In this document: positions 1-7,832 of the stretch, piece by piece
Layout: every line of letters begins with the position of its first letter
How positions within the stretch are numbered: position 1 is the first letter of the stretch
NCBI GenBank assembly: GCA_963699015.1
Contig: CAVOSX010000002.1
Location: 372,001-436,000 of the forward strand
Length of the DNA stretch: 64,000 nt
Direction of reading: 5' to 3'
DNA from: PALSA-505 sp963699015
GTDB lineage: Bacteria; Actinomycetota; Actinomycetes; Streptosporangiales; Streptosporangiaceae
The notes under the pieces: model-generated
What the model saw: only the letters and a program-made list of their open reading frames with translations
What the model was told of the DNA's origin: nothing
The model's database searches: none
Translations under genes and position numbers: made by a program

Positions 1-158
1 CCGGGTCGTTCGACCTGCTGATCGAGGTGGTCTGCGAAGACGACGACCACCTGCTGGAGATCTTGTCCCGGGTCCGCGCGGTGCCCAGCGTCACCGCCAC
101 CGAGACCTTCGTCTACCTCAAGCTCCGCAAGCAGACATATTCATGGGGAGCCCGGTGA
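1..158 (+). CDS. Lrp/AsnC family regulator, C-terminal end (partial)
   Basis: An open frame enters from the left edge (first full codon at 3) and stops with TGA at 156-158, giving 51 residues. They read as the end of the AsnC/Lrp ligand-binding (RAM) domain: a strand containing FDLLIEVV, an acidic helix with LLEILSRVRAVPSV, then the closing strand TATETFVYLKL. In this family the domain binds an amino acid or other small effector and builds the octamer, while the DNA-binding helix-turn-helix lies N-terminal and outside this window. The gene converges on the aminotransferase at 199-1530. Family assignment rests on about a third of a usual 150-residue protein. Confidence 0.7.
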   Translation, partial: GSFDLLIEVVCEDDDHLLEILSRVRAVPSVTATETFVYLKLRKQTYSWGAR

Positions 159-198
159 CCAGACGGTCATAGTGCCGAACGGCTCCGGCCCGAGCCGG

Positions 199-1530
199 TC
201 AGCTGAGCCGGTCCAGCAGCTCGTTATAGGCCTCCAGGTACCGTGTCACGTCGCCGCGGGCGGCGGGCACCGGCACGGTGGGCCCCGCGCCCGGCAGCGC
301 TTCCCACACGCCGCGGTTGGCGAGCCAGATCCGGATGAGGCGGGTCAGCTCGCCGTCGGTCAGCGCGTGCGCCTCGGCGCCGGTGCGCGGCATCGGCCCG
401 TACCACTGCCCGGACCGCGGACCGAACCGGATCACGGTCCAGGGCAGGCTGGCCGATGCGATGGCCTGCTCGATCCCGTCGGCGAGCTCGCCGCCCAGCG
501 CGGTGGCGTGCGCGTATGCGCCGGGGACCAGCACCCCGGTCAGCGCCGCCTTCGCCGCGGCCGCCGACAGCGGGTTGCCGAACAGCGTGCCGCCGGTCGC
601 GACGTTGCGCGCCGCGTCGAGCTGCTCGCCCAGCTCGGCGCTGACCCCGTAGGCGCCCATCGGCAAGCCGCCGGCCACCGCCTTGCCGATCGTGACCACG
701 TCGGGCCGCAGCCCCCACAACGCGGTTGCCCCGCCGGGGCCGACGACGTGGGTATGCGTCTCGTCGATGGCCAGCAGCGTGCCGTGCTGGCGGGTCAGGC
801 CGCGCAGCTCCTCGTGCCAGCCGGGCTCGGGCAGCAGCATGTGCACGGTGTTGGTCATGGTCGGCTCGGTCAGCACCAGGGCGACGTCGCCGGGCTCAAG
901 CGCGCGGCGCAGCGTGCCGGCGTCGTTGAACTGGGCGATCCGCACCCGGCCGGTGACGCCCTTGGACAGGCCGCGCTGCACCGCCGCGACCTGGCCGTCC
1001 TCCAGGTCCACCAGGCCCTCATCGAAGTGGCCGTGGTAGTGGCCCTGAAACAGCACGACCACGTCGCGCCCGGTGGCGGCCCGGGCCAGCCGGATTACCT
1101 CGGTATTGGCCTGCGTCGCCGACAGCGTGAACTGCCACAGCGGAACGGGATAGCGGCCTGCCAGTTCCTCGGCCACCTCGACCGAAGCTTGGGTCGGCAG
1201 CAGGAACTGGGTGGACCGGGCCGCCTGCTCGCGCACCGCGGCCACGATCTGCGGGTTCGCGTGCCCGCAGAACATCGCCATGTCCGAGGCGTTGAAGTCC
1301 ACGTAGGAGAACCCGTCCAGGTCGGTGAAAGCCGCGCCCCGGCCGTGGTCGATGTAGACCGGCTGATCGTTGTCGGAAGCCATCCAGGCCATCGGCACCC
1401 CGTTGGGCATGTGCTCCCGCGCGCGGCCGATCATGGCCATCGACCGGGGCCGCTCCTCGCGGAATCGCGCCAGCTCGCGCGCGTGCACGGCACGGATCCG
1501 GCCCCGGTCAAGATCGCCCAGCGCTGTCAT
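199..1530 (-). CDS. Class-III PLP-dependent aminotransferase (glutamate-1-semialdehyde aminomutase-like)
   Basis: A 443-residue cytosolic fold-type I aminotransferase. Visible landmarks are an N-terminal substrate region with PNGVPMAWM, the phosphate-contact region around FTLSATQANTEVIRLARAAT, the aspartate of LLAIDETHTHVVG that pairs with the PLP ring nitrogen, and the Schiff-base lysine in VTIGKAVAGGLPMGAYG. Length and motif order match glutamate-1-semialdehyde 2,1-aminomutase relatives, but actinomycetes carry many paralogs with other amine substrates, so the substrate is not assigned. ATG 1530 is chosen because the 25 residues available upstream are not family-like. The adjacent Lrp/AsnC gene is convergent, so any regulation by it would be in trans. 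Confidence 0.85.
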   Translation of the reverse strand: MTALGDLDRGRIRAVHARELARFREERPRSMAMIGRAREHMPNGVPMAWMASDNDQPVYIDHGRGAAFTDLDGFSYVDFNASDMAMFCGHANPQIVAAVREQAARSTQFLLPTQASVEVAEELAGRYPVPLWQFTLSATQANTEVIRLARAATGRDVVVLFQGHYHGHFDEGLVDLEDGQVAAVQRGLSKGVTGRVRIAQFNDAGTLRRALEPGDVALVLTEPTMTNTVHMLLPEPGWHEELRGLTRQHGTLLAIDETHTHVVGPGGATALWGLRPDVVTIGKAVAGGLPMGAYGVSAELGEQLDAARNVATGGTLFGNPLSAAAAKAALTGVLVPGAYAHATALGGELADGIEQAIASASLPWTVIRFGPRSGQWYGPMPRTGAEAHALTDGELTRLIRIWLANRGVWEALPGAGPTVPVPAARGDVTRYLEAYNELLDRLS

Positions 1531-1573
1531 ACCCAGGATGGTAGAACGTCCGGGGCATCGCCACGCCGGCCCG

Positions 1574-1807
1574 TTACCTGCGACGGCTGGATTCGTCGCC
1601 CGCATTGGCCACGATGGCCGCCAGCGGAGGGATGACCAGGGCCACGCAGGACATGATGATGGCGGCGGTCACCGAGTACAGCCGCACGATGCTCCACGCC
1701 CCGATGAATAGCAGCAGGGACACGCCCATCATGACGAAATAGGCGCGGTCACGCAGCACGGCCGCCGCCTGGAGGCCGGCGCCGGAACACGAGCACGGCG
1801 ATGTCAT
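1574..1807 (-). CDS. DUF3099 small membrane protein
   Basis: A 77-residue protein with two closely spaced membrane segments (about 24-43 and 47-65), ending in a short charged tail. The pattern RDRAYFVMMGVSLLLFIGA followed by ALVIPPLAAIVANA is typical of the actinobacterial DUF3099 family, whose function is unknown. The start is uncertain: an in-frame GTG at 1759 would begin the protein just before the conserved RDRAYF block. That GTG lies inside the end of the short ORF at 1749-1862, which has a strong ribosome-binding site, so translation may be coupled. Confidence 0.65.
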   Translation of the reverse strand: MTSPCSCSGAGLQAAAVLRDRAYFVMMGVSLLLFIGAWSIVRLYSVTAAIIMSCVALVIPPLAAIVANAGDESSRRR

Positions 1808-1862
1808 CGCGGGCGGGCGGGCTGGCCGCCCGGGCTGCCAGCACCGCGGCCTGCGCCGTCAT
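1749..1862 (-). CDS. Short ORF with SpoIIE/PP2C-like C-terminal tail (possible remnant)
   Basis: A 37-codon ORF preceded by GGAGG six bases before its ATG. It contains ARDDIAVLVFRRRPP, which resembles the last strand of SpoIIE/PP2C-type phosphatases, where a terminal DD(I/V)A(L/V)LV motif supplies metal-binding aspartates. No phosphatase body is present upstream, so this is either the tail of a deleted phosphatase given a new start or a short leader peptide whose end overlaps the DUF3099 start region. It overlaps the DUF3099 frame, and only one of the two need be expressed from this exact start. Confidence 0.3.
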   Translation of the reverse strand: MTAQAAVLAARAASPPARDDIAVLVFRRRPPGGGRAA

Positions 1863-1964
1863 CGTGCACCTCCTCAGCGGAGGAGCCTGCGTCATGCTGC
1901 GACTCTACGGTTGCACCCGGGTTGCCGCGGTCACCGGCACTCATCCGGATGAAGGGCGCAGGTC

Positions 1965-2717
1965 ATGCGGTGCCCTACCGTGATGAGCGTGCACATTGAC
2001 GAGGACGCGCTGCAGTCGAGCCTGCTGCGGCTTCGCCAGGCGGCGTTCGATGCCGACGTGGCGGCCGTGATGAAGCGCGCCGTCAATGCCGTTCATGACT
2101 TGTTCGGCTACAGCGGGGCCGGGGTGATGTTCATCACCGAGTCCGGCTACCTGTCCTACGTCGCCGCCTCCGATGAGGCCGGGCGCCAGCTGGAACAGGC
2201 GCAGGCGGCCGCGGGTGAGGGGCCGTGCTATGAGTCCTACGTGTACGCGAGCGAGGTCGTCAGCGGCGACCTGCACGCCGACAGCCGGTGGCCGGGGCTG
2301 GTCCCGCACCTGTCCGCGCAGGTGCGGGCGGTGGCGGGCATCCCGGTCCTGCTCGGCGGCAGCCCCGTCGGCACCCTGAACGTCTACCGCGGCGAGCCGG
2401 CCGAGTGGGACGACTCCGACGTCCGTGCCCTGCGCGCCTACGGCGACCTGATCGCCGAGGCAGTGGGCACCGCGCTGGCAGCTCATGATCACGGCGTCCT
2501 GGCCGGCCAGCTGAAGTATGCCCTGGACTACCGCGTGGTGATCGAGCGCGCGGTCGGCTACCTGATGGGTGCCAGCGGCCTCGACGCGGTGACCGCCTTC
2601 GATGTGCTGCGCAAGCGAGCGCGCGACTCGCGCCGGCGCGTCGCCGACGTGGCCGCGGAGGTCATCGATCGGGCGCCGGGCAGCCAGCCCCGGCCGGTGA
2701 CCAGCCCCGGCCGGTGA
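1965..2717 (+). CDS. GAF and ANTAR domain protein (RNA-binding antiterminator type)
   Basis: A 250-residue cytosolic regulator. Residues about 25-170 form a GAF sensory domain (FGYSGAGVMFI, then GEGPCYESYV, then GIPVLLGGSPVGTLNVY). Residues about 180-235 form an ANTAR domain with the usual three-helix pattern (VIERAVGYLMGASGLDAVTA, then AFDVLRKRARD). ANTAR domains bind paired RNA hairpins and block terminators, while GAF domains bind small ligands. GAAGGG at 1951 lies at good spacing from ATG 1965; an in-frame ATG at 1983 is the alternative. The stop lies inside a 17-bp tandem repeat whose unit is not a multiple of three, so the last residues depend on repeat number. Confidence 0.85.
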   Translation: MRCPTVMSVHIDEDALQSSLLRLRQAAFDADVAAVMKRAVNAVHDLFGYSGAGVMFITESGYLSYVAASDEAGRQLEQAQAAAGEGPCYESYVYASEVVSGDLHADSRWPGLVPHLSAQVRAVAGIPVLLGGSPVGTLNVYRGEPAEWDDSDVRALRAYGDLIAEAVGTALAAHDHGVLAGQLKYALDYRVVIERAVGYLMGASGLDAVTAFDVLRKRARDSRRRVADVAAEVIDRAPGSQPRPVTSPGR

Positions 2718-2750
2718 CCAGCCCCGGCCGGTGACCAGCCCCGGCCGGGA
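2685..2750 (+). repeat. 17-bp tandem repeat across a stop codon
   Basis: Three full copies and one partial copy of CAGCCCCGGCCGGTGAC run from 2685 to 2750. The first two copies lie in the end of the GAF-ANTAR gene, and the TGA inside the second copy (2715-2717) is its stop. Each copy carries GGCCGGTGACC-like dyad symmetry. Because 17 is not divisible by three, gain or loss of a copy changes the C-terminal frame. Confidence 0.9.
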
Positions 2751-3079
2751 GCGTGGTCCCGTTCCGCGCTGTTGCCGGGACGGGCCCGGCGGGGTAGATT
2801 ACGCCGTCTAGTTCCGCCGTGTGTCCGCGGATCGCACTTCCCTGGAGGTGACGATCTGTGCTGCCCGGATTTCGCGGCCGAGATGGACCGGCCGCCCGCA
2901 GATGCTTCTGTCTTTCCCCGCGCCCGGTTGAGCCGGTCCGGCTGCCTTTCGGCATGAAGCCCCGGGCCGGTGCCGTGCATCACAGCCAGTCCCGCGAACC
3001 CCCCGCTTCGCCTGGGCCACGGCTGGTGCACGCCGCGGCCTCCCGCCCGGCGATCATCGCCGCAACGAAAGTCCGACAG

Positions 3080-3442
3080 GTGACCACCCCCCCGCAGCTC
3101 ACCGTCATTATCGAACACCATGGTCGGCGCTCAGTGCTGAAGTTGCTGGGCGAACTCGACGTATGCAGCGCGGACCAGCTGCGCCGCGCGGTCGGCGCCG
3201 TGCTGGAACAGCACGACCCGCAGAGCGTGACGGTGGACCTGTCCGCGCTGATCTTCGCTGACTGCGCCGGCCTTTCGGTCCTGGTACGGGCGCGCGGCCT
3301 GCTGGCCGAGCGAGGACACGAGCTCGTCATCACGGGCTGTCAGCCGATCGTCCGGCGGCTGCTCACCCTGACAGGCATCGGCACGTATCTGCACCTCGAC
3401 GCCCGAGGCGATCAGGCCGCGCCCCCTGGCGCCGGCCGCTAG
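3080..3442 (+). CDS. STAS-domain anti-sigma factor antagonist-like protein
   Basis: A 120-residue single-domain STAS protein. It shows the alternating strands and helices of SpoIIAA/RsbV-like anti-anti-sigma factors: a first strand near LTVIIEH, LLGELDVCSADQLRRAV, VTVDLSALIFADCAGLSVLV, and a final helix and strand with RLLTLTGIGTYLHL. These proteins normally bind anti-sigma kinases and are switched off by phosphorylation of a serine in a D-S-x-G loop. Here the loop reads D-C-A-G, so the usual phosphoacceptor is cysteine. GTG 3080 gives normal family length; the frame is open back to 2858, but that extension looks unstructured. Confidence 0.75.
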   Translation: MTTPPQLTVIIEHHGRRSVLKLLGELDVCSADQLRRAVGAVLEQHDPQSVTVDLSALIFADCAGLSVLVRARGLLAERGHELVITGCQPIVRRLLTLTGIGTYLHLDARGDQAAPPGAGR

Positions 3443-3570
3443 CCCCGGCGCCGGCAATGCCGGTGGCTGGCCGCATCCGTCCCGCTCCGGCCCGTGACAT
3501 CGACCGCGAAGGGTGCAATACGCGGCCCGCGGGGGAAGGATGGACACCGACCGGAGGGTGGGTCGGGTGT

Positions 3571-4572
3571 ATGCGCATCGAATGGTCGGTAACCAGTATT
3601 TCGTGGATCCCGTCAGCAGCCATCGCGGGCGCGACCAGGATTCCGTTCGAGCTCGCGATGACGCATTATGACGATCCTCCTCCCGACGAGTGGCGGGACC
3701 TGGATGAGGTAGTCGGCCCGGAGGGAGCCCGGTTCGCCAACCACCTGAGAGCGTGGATCGAGGTGGAGGACGGCAGGATCGTTTCCTACGGGCGAGGTGG
3801 CGGCGGGCGCCTGTCCAGTACCCTCATCCGGCTGGGGGGCCTGCGGGTGCTGGTTCAGGCGGTCGGCTACCCGGACCTGCAACCGGAGCCTGAGGTCGGC
3901 GCGGACTTCGTCCGGTTCACCCAGACCGCGGGTGGCCGGCCCGGTGTTCCCGCGCCCCGGCTGGTCAAGGGCGCGCCGTTCGTGAAGACTCAAAGCCCGT
4001 CCGTGTGGACCACCCTGGCGCTGACGCTGCACGCCGACGGGTCGGCGGATCACGAGCTCGTCGGAGCCAGTTCCTTCCCCCGGCACTGGATCTATGACGC
4101 CAGCGGCGCGCTGGCCGGCAAGTCGGCCCTGATCGACTTCAAGACCTGGTACCGGACCTCCGCCCTGGCCCGCTCGCCCTGGCATGGGCAGGAAAACGCG
4201 ATAGTGGCCGCCGAGGCGGAGACCCCGCTGGAGCGTCGCCTGTCCCTGGCCGTCATGCGCGGCGGCGGCCAGCAGCCCAGGGCCGTGAAGGTCAAGGCCG
4301 GCTCGACGATCTTCGCCCAGGGGGAGGCCGGGGATGAGATCGTTCTGCTGCTTGACGGCATGGTGGGGGTCGAGGTCGGCGGCGCCGCGGTGGCGGAACT
4401 GGGCCCGGGCGCCGTGCTGGGCGAGCGCGCCGCGGTTGAGCAGGGCCGGCGCACCGCCACGGTCCGCGCCCTGACCGACTGCCGGATGGTGTCCTACCCG
4501 GCCGCCGCGCTCCCGCCCGAGGACCTCCGCGAACTAGCCACGTTCCATCACCGGGAAGACCAGCAACCGTAA
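3571..4572 (+). CDS. Cyclic nucleotide-binding domain protein
   Basis: A 333-residue protein. The C-terminal part (about 235-320) is a cNMP-binding beta roll: VKVKAGSTIFAQGEAGDEIV, LLDGMVGVEVGGAAVAELGPGAVLGERAAVEQGRR, then ATVRALTDCRMVSYPAAAL. The GERA segment corresponds to the phosphate-binding cassette, but no canonical cyclic-AMP arginine context can be confirmed by eye. Residues 1-230 are of unknown fold and start with a proline-rich segment. No helix-turn-helix follows, so this is probably not a CRP-type transcription factor. GGAGGG lies about 12 bases before ATG 3571. A frameshifted nucleotide-cyclase gene lies shortly downstream on the same strand, which may be functionally relevant. 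Confidence 0.7.
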   Translation: MRIEWSVTSISWIPSAAIAGATRIPFELAMTHYDDPPPDEWRDLDEVVGPEGARFANHLRAWIEVEDGRIVSYGRGGGGRLSSTLIRLGGLRVLVQAVGYPDLQPEPEVGADFVRFTQTAGGRPGVPAPRLVKGAPFVKTQSPSVWTTLALTLHADGSADHELVGASSFPRHWIYDASGALAGKSALIDFKTWYRTSALARSPWHGQENAIVAAEAETPLERRLSLAVMRGGGQQPRAVKVKAGSTIFAQGEAGDEIVLLLDGMVGVEVGGAAVAELGPGAVLGERAAVEQGRRTATVRALTDCRMVSYPAAALPPEDLRELATFHHREDQQP

Positions 4573-4672
4573 ATTCTCATCGGCCAGCGAACCGGAGGCG
4601 CGGGCCGGCCTCATCGGCGGCGGACGATCTTTCAGCTAGAATTCACAGCGCTACGGACACGGAGACCGAGCT

Positions 4673-4945
4673 ATGCCCCACGCAAGTCATATTTTCAAGC
4701 CGGCGGAGGACGGCCTGGTAATCCTGCGTTTCTACGTGCCCTCGGACATGGTCACGCCGGATGCCGATGAGGTATTGATACGCCCCTACGGGGAGGGCGT
4801 CATTCGCGTACCGCAGACCTTGATGAGGGAAAGCGACGAACCCGGTTACGCGGTGCTCGAAGCACGAGTGCCCAGCGATGTCGCGGTCGCGGTGCGGAGC
4901 ACGTGCGAGGCGCTGTTCGGGCAGACCTTCGAACAACAAGAGTGA
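4673..4945 (+). CDS. Small hypothetical protein (90 aa)
   Basis: A 90-residue soluble protein with GGAGA seven bases before the ATG. No family is recognised. It contains mixed strands (GLVILRFYVP, GVIRVPQTL, YAVLEARVPSD) and ends in a helix with TCEALFGQTFEQQE. It sits between the cNMP-binding gene and the cyclase/ATPase gene on the same strand, with 100 bases before it and about 40 after, so it could be co-transcribed with the cyclase. Confidence 0.55.
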   Translation: MPHASHIFKPAEDGLVILRFYVPSDMVTPDADEVLIRPYGEGVIRVPQTLMRESDEPGYAVLEARVPSDVAVAVRSTCEALFGQTFEQQE

Positions 4946-4987
4946 CGGCCGGGTAAGCCGCCGGCCCGGACGATCTCGCCCGCCGGG

Positions 4988-7775
4988 ATGGTCAGCACCA
5001 GCGTAGGGGGCAGTTCAGCAGTGGCCGCGCAGACCCTCACCTTCTTGTTTACCGACATCGAGGGCTCCACCGTGATGCTGAAGCGCCTCGGTGATGGGTA
5101 CGCGCAGGTCCTGGCCGATCATCACCGGCTGATCCGGGACGCCCTGGCCGCCCACGACGGCCGGGAGGTCGAACACCCAGGGCGATGCGTTCTTCGCCGT
5201 GTTCTCGTCGGCGAGGGCCTGCGTTTGCGCGGCGATCGCCATGCAGCAGGGGCTGATCGCGCATGCGTGGCCCGGCGGCGGGGCAGTGCGGGTGCGGATG
5301 GGAATCCACTCCGGCGAGGCATCCGGCACGCCGGCCGGCCTGGTCGGTCTCGATGTTCACCGCGCGGCCCGCATCGCGGCGGCCGCTCACGGCGGCCAGA
5401 TCGTGCTCTCCGCCACGACCGCGGCCCTGCTCAGCGACTCGCTGCCGGAGGGAGCCTGGCTCAAGGACCTCGGTGCCCACAGGTTCAAGGATCTCGGCCA
5501 CCCCGAGCAGATATTCCAGCTCGTGGCCCGGGGCCTGCCCGTGGCCTTCCCCCCGCTCCGGGCGCTCGGCAACCCGAAGCCGCCGCATAACCTCCCCGGC
5601 CAGGTATCGGCCTTTATCGGCCGCGAGGCGGAACTGGCCGAGGTACGCCGCTTGATCACGGACTTCCGGCTGGTTACGCTCACCGGCTCGGGCGGGGTGG
5701 GCAAGACGCGCCTCGGACTTCAGGCGGCGGCCGGGCTGCTCGGTGCCCCGGGGGACGGCGTGTGGTTCGCGGACCTGGCCCCGCTGGATGACCCGGACCT
5801 CGTGGCCGGGGTCGTCGCCAGCGTGCTGGGCATACCCGAGGATCCCGGCCGCAGCACGGTGAGCACGCTCGCCGAAGCGATCGGCGAGCAGACCATGCTG
5901 GTGCTGCTGGACAACTGCGAGCACGTCATCGATGCCTGCGCCAAGCTCGCGGACACGCTGCTGCGCGATTGCCCCGGCATCCGGCTGCTCGCCACCGGCC
6001 GGGAGCCGCTGGGCATCGAGGGGGAGCATGTCTACCGGGTTCCCTCCCTGGACACGCCCGCCGACGACGATGACGCGGATGCGATCCGCGGCGCGGAAGC
6101 CGTGCGCCTGTTTGCCGACCGGGCGGCCCAGCACGGGGTGGCGCTCAGCTGGGACGACCAGACCGCTTCGGTGGCCGGCCGCATCTGCCGGCGGCTGGAC
6201 GGCACGCCGCTGGCCATCGAGCTGGCCGCGGCCCGGCTGCGGGTCATGTCGGTGACCGAGCTGGATGCCCGGCTCGATCAGCGGTTCGCCATCTTGACCG
6301 GCGGCTCGCGCACGGCCATGCCGCGCCAGCAGACGCTGCTGGCCATGCTGGACTGGTCCTGGGAGCTGCTGCACCGCGCCGAGCGGCATGTGCTCGCCGG
6401 GCTCTCCGTTTTCGCCGGCGGGTTCGACCTGGCGGCCGCCGAGGCCGTCGGCGCCGGCGCTGACGTGCTTACCGACGACATCGTCGGGCTCCTCGGTGCC
6501 CTGGTCGATAAGAACCTCGTGCAATTCGAGGACGCCGACGGCGGGCCGGCCCGCTACCGGCTGCTGGAAACCGTCCGTCAGTATGCCGCGCGGAAACTCG
6601 AGAGCCTGGGCCCGGCGGCCTCCGATGAGGCCCGCCGTGCTCACCAGAACCAGTACCTGGCCCTCGCGGAAGCGGCCACGACACAGCTGCTCGGGCGCGA
6701 TCAGTCGCAGTGGCTGGACCGTCTCGATCTGGAACTCGGCAACATCCGGGCCGCGATCGGCTACAGCCTGAGGCAGCGAGATCCCGCGCCCGGCCTGCGG
6801 CTCACCACCGCGCTGCGGGAGTTCTGGAAAGCACGCGGGCACGCCACCGAGGGAATCGAGGCCCTCCGGGCGCTCCTCGACCTGCCGGCTCCGCGGGAGC
6901 AGGCCCTGCTGCGCGCCCGCGGCCTGGCCGCGTCGGCGTACCTGCTCGAGCAGACCGGGGCGTACGCGATCGCCGAGGAATACTGTGCGGAAGGGCTGGC
7001 GATCGCCCGGGCTGCCGGGGATGACGACCTGACCGCCGACCTTCTCTACCTGCGTGCCATGGTGCTGCTGCGCCGCGGGCAGCCGGGCCAGGCACTGCCG
7101 GTCATCGAGTCCGGGCTGAGCCTGGCCCGCCGGCACGAGGAACCGCAGGTCACCGCCCGCCTGCTCGCGGCCAGGTCATTCGCCCTGGACCTGCAGGGCG
7201 ACCACGCCGCCGCGGTCCGCGACGCCCGCGAATCGGTGCTGCTGCACCGGCGGGCCGGCGACGCGCGGCACGTCGGGACGATGCTCGGCAACCTCGGATA
7301 CGTGGAGCTGTCACTCGGCGACCTCGATGCCGCCCGCGCGCACCTGGCTGAATCGCTGGATATCGCCCGTGCGCTGAACGACCGCTACGGCGTCGTGTAC
7401 CAGGCACTCAATCTGGGATTTGCCGAGTACCTGAGCGGGTCGCTGGCCGCGGCGGAAGATCTCTTCACCGAATCGCTCAGCCTGGCCGCACGCCTGCGGA
7501 TAGGGGCAAGCATCGGCTACGCGCTGATCGGCCTGGCCATGACCGGCAGCGGCCAGGGTCAGACGGGCCGGGCCGCACGGCTGCACGGCGCGGCCGCCGA
7601 GGCGCTCGCGGTCCTGGAGGAAACGATAGAGCCCCTGGAGGGTGACCTGCGCGACCGCGACTGCCAGCGGCTGCGGGCAGCCATGGGCGCCGGGGCTTTC
7701 GAGGCCGAGTACGCCGCCGGCCGCGCCCTGACCGCCGACGAGGCTCTCGCGCTCGCGGGCGGCGATCAGGCCTGA
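4988..7775 (+). CDS. Class III nucleotide cyclase / STAND ATPase / TPR regulator, frameshifted near 5172
   Basis: If one surplus A at 5172-5173 is removed, this reads as a 928-residue protein. It starts with a class III adenylate/guanylate cyclase domain (FTDIEGSTV with the metal aspartate, then GDAFFAVF and MGIHSGEA). An NB-ARC/AP-ATPase follows (P-loop LTGSGGVGKTRL, Walker B TMLVLLDNCEHV, and LDGTPLAIELAAARL), and helical TPR-like repeats run to the end. This architecture is common among actinobacterial regulators of unknown signal. As written, the frame from 4988 ends at 5590, and an overlapping frame from GTG 5199 to 7775 keeps most of the cyclase and all the ATPase. Whether the indel is genuine or an assembly error cannot be told here. 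Confidence 0.8.
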
Positions 7776-7832
7776 TGCCTCCCGCGGGGCACCGGCGATG
7801 CGGAGCTGATCACGTCGGCCGCCGCGGCGCCG

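Noticed and set aside
172..1635. A 487-codon open frame antisense to the aminotransferase
   Set aside because: Shadow of a gene with clear PLP-enzyme motifs.
5049..7136. A 695-codon open frame antisense to the cyclase/ATPase gene
   Set aside because: Gln/Gly/His-rich composition without motifs; it mirrors the sense gene's codon bias, as expected for GC-rich DNA.
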